A DNA stretch of 5,255 nucleotides. Source: Lentimicrobium sp. (GTDB lineage Bacteria > Bacteroidota > Bacteroidia > Flavobacteriales > Flavobacteriaceae). The DNA is taken from the NCBI GenBank assembly GCA_022758945.1, contig JAEMQE010000276.1, forward strand, positions 1 through 5,255, in the 5' to 3' direction. Under the pieces are notes generated by a model, which was not told the DNA's origin, made no database searches, and saw only the letters and a program-made list of their open reading frames with translations. This document shows positions 1 to 5,255 of the stretch, in pieces. Each line of letters begins with the position of its first letter. The first letter of the stretch is position 1. The translations under genes were made by a program, and so were the position numbers.

Positions 1-530
1 ACTGCCGAGAAATATTCGTTGCTAGCCAAATTGATTAACAACTCCCCTTTTTTAAGTTCTTTATTTAAAGATTTAGTCACGGTTGTTTTCCAAAAATCGT
101 ATAAATTTTTGCTTTCGCCAATGGGCAATTTTGTACCCATTTCTAAGCGATAAGCTTGTATCAAATCTAGTGGTTTCAAGAGTCCGTACAAACCAGATAA
201 AATTCTCAAACACTCTTGCAAATCATCCCATTTCTCCATCGGAATCGAATAGGCATCCAATCCTGTGTAAACATCTCCATCGAAAGCAAAAACGGCTTGA
301 CGTGCATTTTCAGGATTGAAAGGAGTCTTCCAATCTTGATTTCGTTTCCAATTCAAATCGGCCAGCTTATCCGAAATATCCATAAGTTTCGAAAGTGCTG
401 CGGGTGATTTTTGCTTCAAAATTTTATGAACTTGTCGCGCTTCTTTTAAAAACAATGCTTCCGAATGCTTCACTTTAGGTAAAACTTTTTCAAAATTCAA
501 CGATTTAGCTGGCGAAATAACAATTTTCAT
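1..530 (-). CDS. yaaA: Peroxide stress protein YaaA (DUF328/UPF0246), 3' end cut off by window edge
   Basis: The frame opens at the ATG at 530-528 and reads through 176 complete codons to the left edge without a stop, so the C-terminal third is missing (E. coli YaaA is about 258 residues). Family hallmarks seen in order are ISPAKSL at residues 5-11, ISDKLADLN near 52-60, NARQAVFAFDGDVYTGL at 75-91, LSGLYGLLKPLDL at 111-123, YRLEMGTKL at 127-135 and INLASNEYF at 166-174. The match to E. coli YaaA is close along the whole visible length. In E. coli the protein is cytosolic, induced by OxyR under peroxide stress, and lowers free intracellular iron and so oxidative DNA damage; its biochemical activity is best described as DNA binding. 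The start is fixed by the conserved N-terminus (MKIVISPAK). The gene is divergent from the acetyltransferase gene across a 119-bp shared promoter region. The function here is inferred from the family. Confidence 0.95.
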   Translation of the reverse strand, partial: MKIVISPAKSLNFEKVLPKVKHSEALFLKEARQVHKILKQKSPAALSKLMDISDKLADLNWKRNQDWKTPFNPENARQAVFAFDGDVYTGLDAYSIPMEKWDDLQECLRILSGLYGLLKPLDLIQAYRLEMGTKLPIGESKNLYDFWKTTVTKSLNKELKKGELLINLASNEYFSA

Positions 531-558
531 AGTTTTAAGTTCTTAATATTGAAAGTTT

Positions 559-566
559 CAAAAGTA
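559..566 (-). promoter_or_regulatory. Candidate -7 box of the yaaA promoter (TACTTTTG)
   Basis: Read on the minus strand this is TACTTTTG, a full match to the Bacteroidota -7 consensus TAnnTTTG. It lies about 28 nt upstream of the yaaA ATG, which would give a leader of roughly 20 nt. No TTG sits at the ideal upstream distance: the nearest clear one, at 598-596, is 29 nt away, against a usual 17-23. The -33 element is therefore weak or absent, and an activator may be needed. Confidence 0.45.
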
Positions 567-591
567 CAAATTGAAAAACCGAAAATGAAAA

Positions 592-620
592 TTGTCAATC
601 ATTTTATTTATGTATTTTTG
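592..620 (+). promoter_or_regulatory. Bacteroidota-type promoter (TTG-N18-TATTTTTG) for the acetyltransferase gene run
   Basis: TTG at 592-594 is followed after 18 nt by TATTTTTG at 613-620. This fits the Bacteroidota sigma-A consensus TTG / TAnnTTTG in both boxes and in spacing. Transcription would start near 627, about 23 nt before the ATG at 650. It is the best promoter in the window and probably drives the acetyltransferase gene and the phosphatase gene behind it, possibly the radical SAM gene too. Its upstream half lies next to the divergent yaaA promoter. Confidence 0.6.
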
Positions 621-649
621 AATGATAAATAAATAGACCGTAAAATTTC

Positions 650-1177
650 ATGAGCCAAATCGAAATCAAGAAAGCATCCATTTCCGACCTTGAAATTATC
701 CAAGAAATCAGCAAGCAAACTTTTATCGAAACTTTTGCCGAAGTAAATACACCCGAAAATATGGAGAATTATATTCGGGAAAATTTCAATACAGAACAAG
801 TCACATTGGAAATAAACAATCGGGAATCGGCTTTTTATCTCGCCATCTTAGACAAAGAAATCATTGGTTACCTAAAACTTAATTTTGGCAACGCTCAAAC
901 CGAAATCTTTAAGGAAAAAACTATAGAAATTCATCGAATTTATGTTTTGAAAGCCTTTCTTGGAAAAAAAATAGGTCAATTATTGCTCGACGAAGCGGTG
1001 AAAATTGCTCAGCAAACCCGAGTTGACTACATTTGGTTAGGCGTTTGGGAAGAAAATCAACGCGCACTTCAATTTTATTCTAAAAATGGTTTTATTACAT
1101 TCGATAAACATACTTTTGTCTTAGGAAACGACATCCAAACCGACTTGATGATGAAACTTCAAATTATAAAAAATTAA
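650..1177 (+). CDS. GNAT-family N-acetyltransferase, PaiA (spermidine/spermine acetyltransferase)-like
   Basis: A 175-residue single-domain GNAT protein, of usual length, predicted to transfer an acetyl group from acetyl-CoA to an amine in the cytosol. Along its length it resembles Bacillus subtilis PaiA, a polyamine N-acetyltransferase. Shared stretches are the N-terminal QTFIETF (residues 23-29), TPENMENYI (34-42), IHRIYVLKAFLGKKIG (94-109; beta4 and the CoA pyrophosphate loop), IWLGVWEENQRALQFYSKNGF (128-148; motif B, including the catalytic-type Tyr at 143) and a C-terminal LGNDIQTDLMMK (158-169). The CoA loop is LGKKIG, whereas the textbook motif is Q/RxxGxG/A, so one loop glycine is replaced by Lys. 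The ATG at 650 fits the family N-terminus and lies 23 nt after a predicted transcription start. The stop is only 4 nt from the next start, suggesting co-transcription. The polyamine substrate is inferred from resemblance; another small amine is possible. Confidence 0.9.
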   Translation: MSQIEIKKASISDLEIIQEISKQTFIETFAEVNTPENMENYIRENFNTEQVTLEINNRESAFYLAILDKEIIGYLKLNFGNAQTEIFKEKTIEIHRIYVLKAFLGKKIGQLLLDEAVKIAQQTRVDYIWLGVWEENQRALQFYSKNGFITFDKHTFVLGNDIQTDLMMKLQIIKN

Positions 1178-1181
1178 AAAA

Positions 1182-2243
1182 ATGACCTATAAAATAACCT
1201 CCAAAATTTATTTTAGTTTAATTATCATAATGCTAATTTCCACAAATGGTTTTTCCCAAAAAAACATTTCAAAAATTGCTTTTGGCTCTTGTGCTCACGA
1301 AAATCATCCATTGCCTATTTTTGATCTTGTGGTAAAACACAAGCCGGATTTATTCATTTTTCTTGGTGATAATATTTATGGCGATACTAAAAGTATGGAT
1401 ACGCTTCAGATGAAATACAACATTTTGGGAGCAAAACCCACCTTTCAAAATTTGAAAAAAAATGTTCCAATTATTGCCACTTGGGACGATCACGACTATG
1501 GTTGGAATGACATTGGACGCCATTATCCATTCAAAACAGAGTCGAAAGAACTATTTTTGAAGTTTTTCAATGAACCGAAAGATTCCGAAAGAAGAAAACA
1601 CGAAGGAGTTTACACTTCGTATATGTATCAAACTAATGGTAAAAAATTACAGGTAATCTTGCTCGACAACCGAACTTTTAGAGACGATTATAGGAAATAC
1701 AAAGGCGAGGTTGCCAATGATAAAAGGTATTTTTATGACCTTGATTTTTATCCTCAACAAGAACCCGATTCGACTTATTTAGGCGCAGCACAATGGAAAT
1801 GGCTGGAAGCAGAATTGAAAAAACCTGCCGATATTAGACTGATAGGTTCGGGTTCGCAATTTGCGATTGAGTACAATGGATATGAAGGCTGGCCTAACTT
1901 TCCGCTAGAGCAAAAAAGATTTTTAGATTTAATTAAAAAGACAAAAGCAAACGGCGTTTTGTTCCTAACTGGCGACGTTCATTATGCTGAAATTTCGAAA
2001 ATTAAAGTCCCTGATTTATATCCAATTTATGATGTTACTGCCAGTGGACTTTCCTCAACTTGGCTATTTGCCACACCCAACAAAAATCGCATCGAAGGAC
2101 CAATTATGGACAATCATTTTGGTTTGCTGACCATTGATTGGAAAAACAAAATTCCCAAAATAAAAATGGAAATCTGGGACATCAACGACAATCAACGAGT
2201 AGAATATACAATTGGTTTGGACGAAATTAGTTTTAAGAAATAA
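1182..2243 (+). CDS. Secreted PhoD-like metallophosphatase (alkaline phosphatase D family)
   Basis: 353 residues. The N-terminus has a basic start, a hydrophobic stretch at about residues 10-20 and a likely signal peptidase I site near GFS-Q (25/26). There is no twin-arginine motif and no lipobox Cys, so a Sec-exported soluble protein of the periplasm or outside is expected. The mature part carries PhoD-type metal-site motifs: FGSC (34-37), LGDNIYGD (61-68), WDDHDYGWND (101-110), LLDNRTFRDD (160-169) and LTGDVHYAE (262-270). By analogy with PhoD, Cys37, Asp63, Tyr66, an Asp of the WDDHD block, Asp265 and His267 are likely metal ligands. The protein is much shorter than B. subtilis PhoD (over 500 residues) and lacks its N-terminal immunoglobulin-like domain, as is common for Bacteroidota members. 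It should hydrolyse phosphomonoesters or phosphodiesters; the substrate cannot be told from sequence. It starts 4 nt after the acetyltransferase stop behind an A-rich stretch that replaces a Shine-Dalgarno sequence. Confidence 0.88.
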   Translation: MTYKITSKIYFSLIIIMLISTNGFSQKNISKIAFGSCAHENHPLPIFDLVVKHKPDLFIFLGDNIYGDTKSMDTLQMKYNILGAKPTFQNLKKNVPIIATWDDHDYGWNDIGRHYPFKTESKELFLKFFNEPKDSERRKHEGVYTSYMYQTNGKKLQVILLDNRTFRDDYRKYKGEVANDKRYFYDLDFYPQQEPDSTYLGAAQWKWLEAELKKPADIRLIGSGSQFAIEYNGYEGWPNFPLEQKRFLDLIKKTKANGVLFLTGDVHYAEISKIKVPDLYPIYDVTASGLSSTWLFATPNKNRIEGPIMDNHFGLLTIDWKNKIPKIKMEIWDINDNQRVEYTIGLDEISFKK

Positions 2244-2275
2244 AGGATTTTTCCTTTTGCAAATTTGAAATACAA

Positions 2276-3229
2276 ATGAGCACAACACCCGATTTAGAAG
2301 CCAAAGGATACAATAATTACGGAGCGCACTTGCGCAAAAAATACAATGGACAGCGTGTTTATAAAGTAATTGTTGACGGTGGTTTTTCTTGTCCAAACAG
2401 AGACGGAAGTAAAGGTTATGGTGGTTGTACTTATTGCAATGTAGATTCGTACACGCCCGAAATTTCCAGAACTTCAATCACGATGCAATCACAGTTAAAG
2501 GACGGAATGGAACGTGCTAAAAACTTTTATAAAGCCGATAAATACATTGTTTATTTTCAGCCAAATACCAACACCTATGCTCCTGTTCATTATTTAAAAA
2601 CAATGTACGACGAGGCTTTATCCATCAACACCGAAGATGTTGTCGGGTTTTCTGTGGGTACACGACCAGATTGTATTGATGCCGAAAAAGTGGCTTTGCT
2701 GGAAAGCTATTGCGATCGATTTGATGTTGATTTAGAAATGGGAATGGAATCCATTTATGACGAAACTTTGGAGCAAATTAATCGAGGTTGCAGCCACGCC
2801 GAATTTGTCGCGGCAGTTGAATTGTTGAAAGACAGCAAGCTTGATTTGTGTGTGCATACCATTTTTGGCTTCCCTTGGGAAACCCGAGAAATGATGTTGG
2901 GTTACATTCATGAAATCAACCGTTTTCCGCAAATAAAATTCGTAAAATTCCATCATTTACATATCGTCGAAGGCTCGATTATGGGAGCTAAATACAAGAA
3001 AAATCCTTTTAAACTCTTCACTTTGGAAGAATACACCGATTTGCTTTGTGAATTAATCCCGCTTTTGCGTCCAGATATTGTAATCCAACGTTTGTTTGGA
3101 ATATCGGATTGGGACTTGCTTATTGCGCCCAATTGGGGCTTGAATAAATCGAATATTCAAACTTATATGGAGAAAGAAATTGAACGCAGAGGAATTGTGC
3201 AGGGTTCTCTTTATTGTGCAAAATTTTGA
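2276..3229 (+). CDS. TIGR01212-family (YhcC-type) radical SAM protein
   Basis: 317 residues, the usual length for this family (E. coli YhcC is about 309). The N-terminal block GGFSCPNRDGSKGYGGCTYC (residues 35-54) holds the family-specific 4Fe-4S cluster cysteines Cys39, Cys51 and Cys54 in a Cx11CxxC spacing instead of the classic CxxxCxxC. Further family markers are YFQPNTNTYAPV (93-104), VGTRPDC (127-133; SAM/core barrel), LEMGMES (153-159), INRGCSHAEF (168-177), GFPWET (198-203), KFHHLHIVEGSIM (224-236) and the C-terminal IVQGSLY (307-313). The enzyme should cleave S-adenosylmethionine reductively to a 5'-deoxyadenosyl radical in the cytosol. To my knowledge the substrate of this family is not firmly established. 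The gene follows the phosphatase gene by 32 nt with no convincing promoter between, so it may belong to the same transcript. Its 3' end converges with pfkA across a palindromic repeat. Confidence 0.92.
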   Translation: MSTTPDLEAKGYNNYGAHLRKKYNGQRVYKVIVDGGFSCPNRDGSKGYGGCTYCNVDSYTPEISRTSITMQSQLKDGMERAKNFYKADKYIVYFQPNTNTYAPVHYLKTMYDEALSINTEDVVGFSVGTRPDCIDAEKVALLESYCDRFDVDLEMGMESIYDETLEQINRGCSHAEFVAAVELLKDSKLDLCVHTIFGFPWETREMMLGYIHEINRFPQIKFVKFHHLHIVEGSIMGAKYKKNPFKLFTLEEYTDLLCELIPLLRPDIVIQRLFGISDWDLLIAPNWGLNKSNIQTYMEKEIERRGIVQGSLYCAKF

Positions 3230-3252
3230 ATCTAATTCCATACAAAAAATCA

Positions 3253-3381
3253 GCCACGAATTACACGAATTGACACAAATTTGGATGGTATATATTCCAC
3301 GAATCTGCCTAATGCAGATAAAATTCGTGTAATTATATTTCAGAATCACTGAAATTAGTGTCAATTCGTGTAATTCGTGGC
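3253..3381. repeat. 129-bp palindromic repeat element with 24-bp perfect terminal inverted repeats
   Basis: The left arm (3253-3276) and right arm (3358-3381) are perfect reverse complements over 24 bp. After one mismatch they continue for 5 bp (3278-3282 with 3352-3356). Each arm contains two copies of ATTCGTG (or its complement CACGAAT) 9 bp apart. The same heptamer recurs inside as CACGAAT at 3298-3304 facing ATTCGTG at 3323-3329. Two smaller hairpins sit within: ATCTGC / GCAGAT (3303-3308, 3314-3319; loop CTAAT) and ATTTCAG / CTGAAAT (3337-3343, 3349-3355; loop AATCA). The second competes with the inner end of the outer stem. As single strand the whole could fold into a branched, cloverleaf-like form. 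No open gene and no clear target-site duplication flanks it. It lies between the convergent radical SAM and pfkA genes and may help end or protect both transcripts. From memory, ATTCGTG-rich repeats of this type recur between genes in flavobacterial genomes. Confidence 0.85.
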
Positions 3382-3444
3382 AAAAATAATAATTGGTGCG
3401 TTTGCCCTAGAAATCGTGGGAGAAAGCAATTTTAGTTTAAAAAA

Positions 3445-4542
3445 TTAGTCCCCAAAACTAATACCTACTCCTTTTGCAGTTTTTACCAAATCGCAGTCTG
3501 GATCCACTAATTTTGGATTATCTATAGCATCTTTAAAGGGAACCGAAATAATATCCGGATGACGATAAGCCGCCATTTGACCAAATTTGCCCTCCAATAC
3601 CATTTCGAAAGCTTTTACCCCAAATTGTGTTGCCAAAATTCTATCATAAGCAATGGGACTTCCTCCTCTTTGCAAATGCCCCAAAACTGTTTCGCGCATA
3701 TCTGCTTCAAAACCTATTGCTTTTAAATCATTTACTAATTTATGAGCCACTCCACCTAAACGAAGATTTTCGTATCCAATTTCACTGCTTTTTTCTGACA
3801 ATAAAGTTCCTCCTTTGGGTATTGCTCCTTCCGCTATTACCACAATAGCATTCCCTTTTCCTTTACTGTTGTATCGGCTTTGCAATTTTTTGGCAACAAC
3901 TTCAATATCATAGGGAATTTCGGGAATCAAACATACTTCAGCTCCACCCGCAATAGCTGCGTTTAAAGCAATCCAACCGGCATTTCTTCCCATTACTTCA
4001 AGAACCAAAACACGATTGTGACTGGCGGCCGTCGTCACTAATTTATCTACTGCTTCAGTGGCGGTTTGTACCGCTGTTTGAAATCCGAATGTAAAATCAG
4101 TCGCAGATAAATCGTTGTCAATTGTTTTTGGAACTCCAATAATATTCAACCCTTTTTCAAAAAGTTGTTGGGAAATTTTCTGAGATCCATCTCCTCCAAT
4201 GCTAATTACAGCATCAACACCCAAATACTGCAACTTACGAATCATTTCGTCCGATCGGTCAACAGAACCCCAAGTTCCGTCTTGGTTTTTTATTGGCCAG
4301 GCAAATGGTCCGCCTTTGTTGGTTGTGCCAATAATGGTTCCACCGTCAACGTGAATCCCAGCTACTGTCTTATCGTCTAATATCATTATTTCGGTGGGTT
4401 CACGAAGAATCCCATCAAAGGATTGAATGCTTCCTATGACTTCCCAATCTTTTTCTTGTGCTGCTCTTTTTACAATTGCTCTAATTACGGCATTTAAACC
4501 AGGGCAATCACCACCTCCAGTGGCTACTAATACTCTTTTCAT
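3445..4542 (-). CDS. pfkA: 6-phosphofructokinase, group III-like (GGDG plus PKTIDND motifs)
   Basis: 365 residues. It phosphorylates fructose 6-phosphate to fructose 1,6-bisphosphate, the committed step of glycolysis, in the cytosol. Motifs in order are GGGDCPGLNAVIR (residues 9-21; nucleotide phosphate loop), GGTIIGTT (67-74), IGGDGS (115-120), GVPKTIDNDL (136-145) with the catalytic base Asp142, EVMGRNAGW (182-190), IAEGA (236-240), GHLQRGGSP (288-296) and YDRIL (299-303). Gly119 matches E. coli Gly104, the residue typical of ATP-using enzymes; PPi-dependent enzymes have Asp there. Lys139 stands where E. coli has Gly124 and is typical of PPi-type and mixed group III enzymes. ATP use is therefore the better guess but not certain. 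At 365 residues it is longer than E. coli PfkA (320), as expected for this group, and the allosteric pattern probably differs. The ATG at 4542 gives the conserved MKRVLVATGGGD start. The gene is leftward and appears monocistronic; it converges with the radical SAM gene. Confidence 0.93.
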   Translation of the reverse strand: MKRVLVATGGGDCPGLNAVIRAIVKRAAQEKDWEVIGSIQSFDGILREPTEIMILDDKTVAGIHVDGGTIIGTTNKGGPFAWPIKNQDGTWGSVDRSDEMIRKLQYLGVDAVISIGGDGSQKISQQLFEKGLNIIGVPKTIDNDLSATDFTFGFQTAVQTATEAVDKLVTTAASHNRVLVLEVMGRNAGWIALNAAIAGGAEVCLIPEIPYDIEVVAKKLQSRYNSKGKGNAIVVIAEGAIPKGGTLLSEKSSEIGYENLRLGGVAHKLVNDLKAIGFEADMRETVLGHLQRGGSPIAYDRILATQFGVKAFEMVLEGKFGQMAAYRHPDIISVPFKDAIDNPKLVDPDCDLVKTAKGVGISFGD

Positions 4543-4588
4543 TCTATGTTTTTAAATTAATTTTAATGTTTAAACGCTAATGCGACGG

Positions 4589-4596
4589 TAAATGTA
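4589..4596 (-). promoter_or_regulatory. Weak candidate -7 box upstream of pfkA (TACATTTA)
   Basis: On the minus strand this reads TACATTTA, seven of eight positions of TAnnTTTG counting the free ones. It lies 46 nt upstream of the pfkA ATG, giving a leader of about 40 nt. There is no TTG at a suitable distance upstream, so this is only the best local candidate. The rest of 4543-4720 is AT-rich and shows no gene or strong structure. Confidence 0.25.
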
Positions 4597-4722
4597 TTAA
4601 AAAATAAAGTTCATAAAAATGATTTATATCAGGTCACAAGCATTAAAGTTGTTAAATGCATTTTTTTTCGAATCTGACATAAAAATCAGAATAAATAATT
4701 AGATTAAACAGTGAAAAACTGA

Positions 4723-4863
4723 ATAAAAAATTATGTTTTAGAAACAGGCAAAAACCAACCCGAAGCCATCGCAATTTATAAAATGAAAGATTACTACATA
4801 ATTCCAAATTTTGGGAAGTACGAAGGTGTTAAAAATAGTGTTTGTTTTGAGAAGGAATTGTAA
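4723..4863 (+). pseudogene. 3' remnant of a GNAT acetyltransferase gene
   Basis: From the in-frame TGA at 4720-4722 this frame stays open for 46 codons to TAA at 4861-4863. It contains LETGKNQPEAIAIY (from about 4738), then YYIIPNFGKY (from 4792) and finally NSVCFEKEL just before the stop. That order, LETG..QPEAI.LY...GY..I.N.G.Y...SVCFEK.L, is the characteristic C-terminal third (motif B and beyond) of a common GNAT subfamily. The fragment has no start codon before the internal ATG at 4783, no acetyl-CoA loop region, and an AT-rich stretch with stops in front. It is therefore a relic and not a working gene. MKDYY stands where KxGYY/KLGY is usual, which fits relaxed selection. It is not a copy of the intact acetyltransferase at 650-1177, which has a different C-terminus. 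The terminator that follows it may originally have served this gene. Confidence 0.75.
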
Positions 4864-4889
4864 GTTTATAATAAAAAGTAACCCACAAA

Positions 4890-4911
4890 AAAAGCCCCAA
4901 TAAGGGCTTTT
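4890..4911. terminator. Bidirectional intrinsic terminator
   Basis: The arms 4890-4897 (AAAAGCCC) and 4904-4911 (GGGCTTTT) form an 8-bp stem around the loop CAATAA. On the minus strand the stem is followed by an unbroken run of seven T, counting the T residues of its own closing A-T pairs. On the plus strand the stem ends in TTTT followed by ATTTAT. On the minus strand it would stop the pseudouridine synthase transcript about 100 nt after its stop codon. On the plus strand it lies 26 nt after the acetyltransferase remnant. Confidence 0.8.
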
Positions 4912-4933
4912 ATTTATCTTAAAACAAATAAAA

Positions 4934-4970
4934 ATCCGTTTTTATCCGCCAAAATCAGCGTCATCCGTGT
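4934..4970. repeat. Short phased repeat of ATCCG units (period about 10 bp)
   Basis: ATCCG occurs at 4934, 4944 and 4963, with a degenerate ATCAG at 4954, so four units are spaced 10, 10 and 9 bp apart. The run closes with CATCCGTGTGCC. It lies in the 3' untranslated part of the pseudouridine synthase gene, between its stop codon and the terminator. Its style (pyrimidine-CG-TG units about 9-10 bp apart ending in GTG(T)GCC or GTGGC) recalls the ATTCGTG arms of the palindrome at 3253-3381. I recall similar ATCCG-rich intergenic repeats from Bacteroidota genomes, but cannot confirm copies from this window. Confidence 0.55.
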
Positions 4971-5010
4971 GCCATTTTTTCAACAACACAAAAAATCACC
5001 GTTCCAATCC

Positions 5011-5255
5011 TTATTCCTCTTCCTCAACCAAATGTGATTTCGAATACCCTCTCCATTTCTCAATGCAATCCTGAAAATCCTGTGGCAATTCCGTATCAAA
5101 ACGCATCATTTCTCCTGTTGTAGGATGAACAAAACCAAGCGTTTTGGCGTGCAAAGCCTGACGTGGCAAAACTTTGAAACAGTTTTCTATAAATTGTTTG
5201 TATTTGGTAAACGTAGTTCCTTTCAAAATCAAATCGCCACCATAACGGGCATCAT
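5011..5255 (-). CDS. RluA-family 23S rRNA pseudouridine synthase, C-terminal part (5' end beyond window)
   Basis: Eighty codons end at TAA (5013-5011) and the frame remains open to the right edge, so the N-terminal S4-like region and the catalytic HRLD motif lie outside. The visible part has DARYGGD, then GTTFTKYKQFIENCF and PRQALHAKTLGFVHPTTGE, which match the end of the RluD/RluC catalytic domain (RQ-LHA--LGF-HP-TG). The family isomerises uridine to pseudouridine in 23S rRNA during ribosome assembly. The ending WRGY is followed by a short acidic tail, SKSHLVEEEE. RluD-like (helix 69) is the likeliest subtype, but the diagnostic regions are not in view. An internal TTG at 5232 is not the start, because conserved residues precede it. 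Transcription probably ends at the hairpin at 4890-4911. Confidence 0.9.
   Translation of the reverse strand, partial: DARYGGDLILKGTTFTKYKQFIENCFKVLPRQALHAKTLGFVHPTTGEMMRFDTELPQDFQDCIEKWRGYSKSHLVEEEE

Noticed and set aside
83..407. Plus-strand open frames inside the yaaA region.
   Set aside because: They are antisense to the clearly conserved YaaA coding sequence and show no family features.
2242..2257. A small hairpin (AAAGGA, TTTT, TCCTTT) overlapping the phosphatase stop codon.
   Set aside because: It has six base pairs with only two G-C pairs and no uninterrupted T run after it, so it is too weak to call a terminator between the phosphatase and radical SAM genes.
2064..2477. A 137-codon open frame on the minus strand across the phosphatase/radical SAM junction.
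   Set aside because: It lies antisense to two well-supported genes, is rich in Cys, Asn, His and Tyr with no domain pattern, and reads as a shadow of their codon use.
3053..3364. A 103-codon minus-strand frame that covers the radical SAM 3' end and most of the palindrome.
   Set aside because: Its N-terminal part is made from the repeat and the rest is antisense to a conserved gene; the composition is not protein-like.
3253..3381. Reading the palindrome as an integron attC site, a CRISPR repeat or an IS end pair.
   Set aside because: It has no GTTRRRY core sites, no spaced direct repeats with unique spacers, no transposase, and no clear target-site duplication next to the arms.
3377..3442. 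A short plus-strand frame encoding a peptide ending in ALEIVGESNFSLKN before a TAG.
   Set aside because: It looks slightly protein-like, but it is only about 22 codons, begins inside the palindrome arm right after a stop, and matches no family I recognise. I treat it as chance; a gene relic cannot be fully excluded.

Overview
The window looks like chromosomal DNA from a member of the Flavobacteriia (phylum Bacteroidota), probably Flavobacterium or a close relative. This rests on the AT-rich, A/T-ending codon use, the A-rich leaders without a Shine-Dalgarno sequence, promoter boxes of the Bacteroidota TTG / TAnnTTTG type, and proteins that resemble flavobacterial housekeeping proteins. It contains no rRNA, tRNA, CRISPR array, transposase or phage gene that I can see.

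Layout from left to right. A truncated yaaA gene (peroxide-stress/iron protein) runs leftward off the window from 530. It is divergent from a rightward run of three genes: a PaiA-like GNAT acetyltransferase (650-1177), a secreted PhoD-like metallophosphatase (1182-2243) and a TIGR01212/YhcC-type radical SAM protein (2276-3229). The gaps inside this run are 4 and 32 nt, so it may be one transcript from a well-formed promoter at 592-620. The radical SAM gene converges with a leftward 6-phosphofructokinase gene (3445-4542). Between these two lies a 129-bp palindromic repeat element (3253-3381). Right of pfkA is about 470 bp without an intact gene. It holds the pfkA leader, the 3' remnant of a second, unrelated GNAT gene (4723-4863), a bidirectional intrinsic terminator (4890-4911) and a run of ATCCG units at about one helical turn (4934-4970). 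The window ends inside the C-terminal part of an RluA-family pseudouridine synthase gene (5011-5255, leftward).

The genes do not form an obvious single pathway: they are oxidative-stress/iron homeostasis, small-molecule acetylation, extracytoplasmic phosphoester hydrolysis, an uncharacterised radical SAM reaction, glycolysis and rRNA modification. I found no convincing undescribed multi-gene system. The most interesting material is intergenic: the long palindrome, the ATCCG repeat and the acetyltransferase relic. The phosphofructokinase is also of note because it combines the ATP-type GGDG motif with the PKTIDND motif of the PPi-type/group III lineage.
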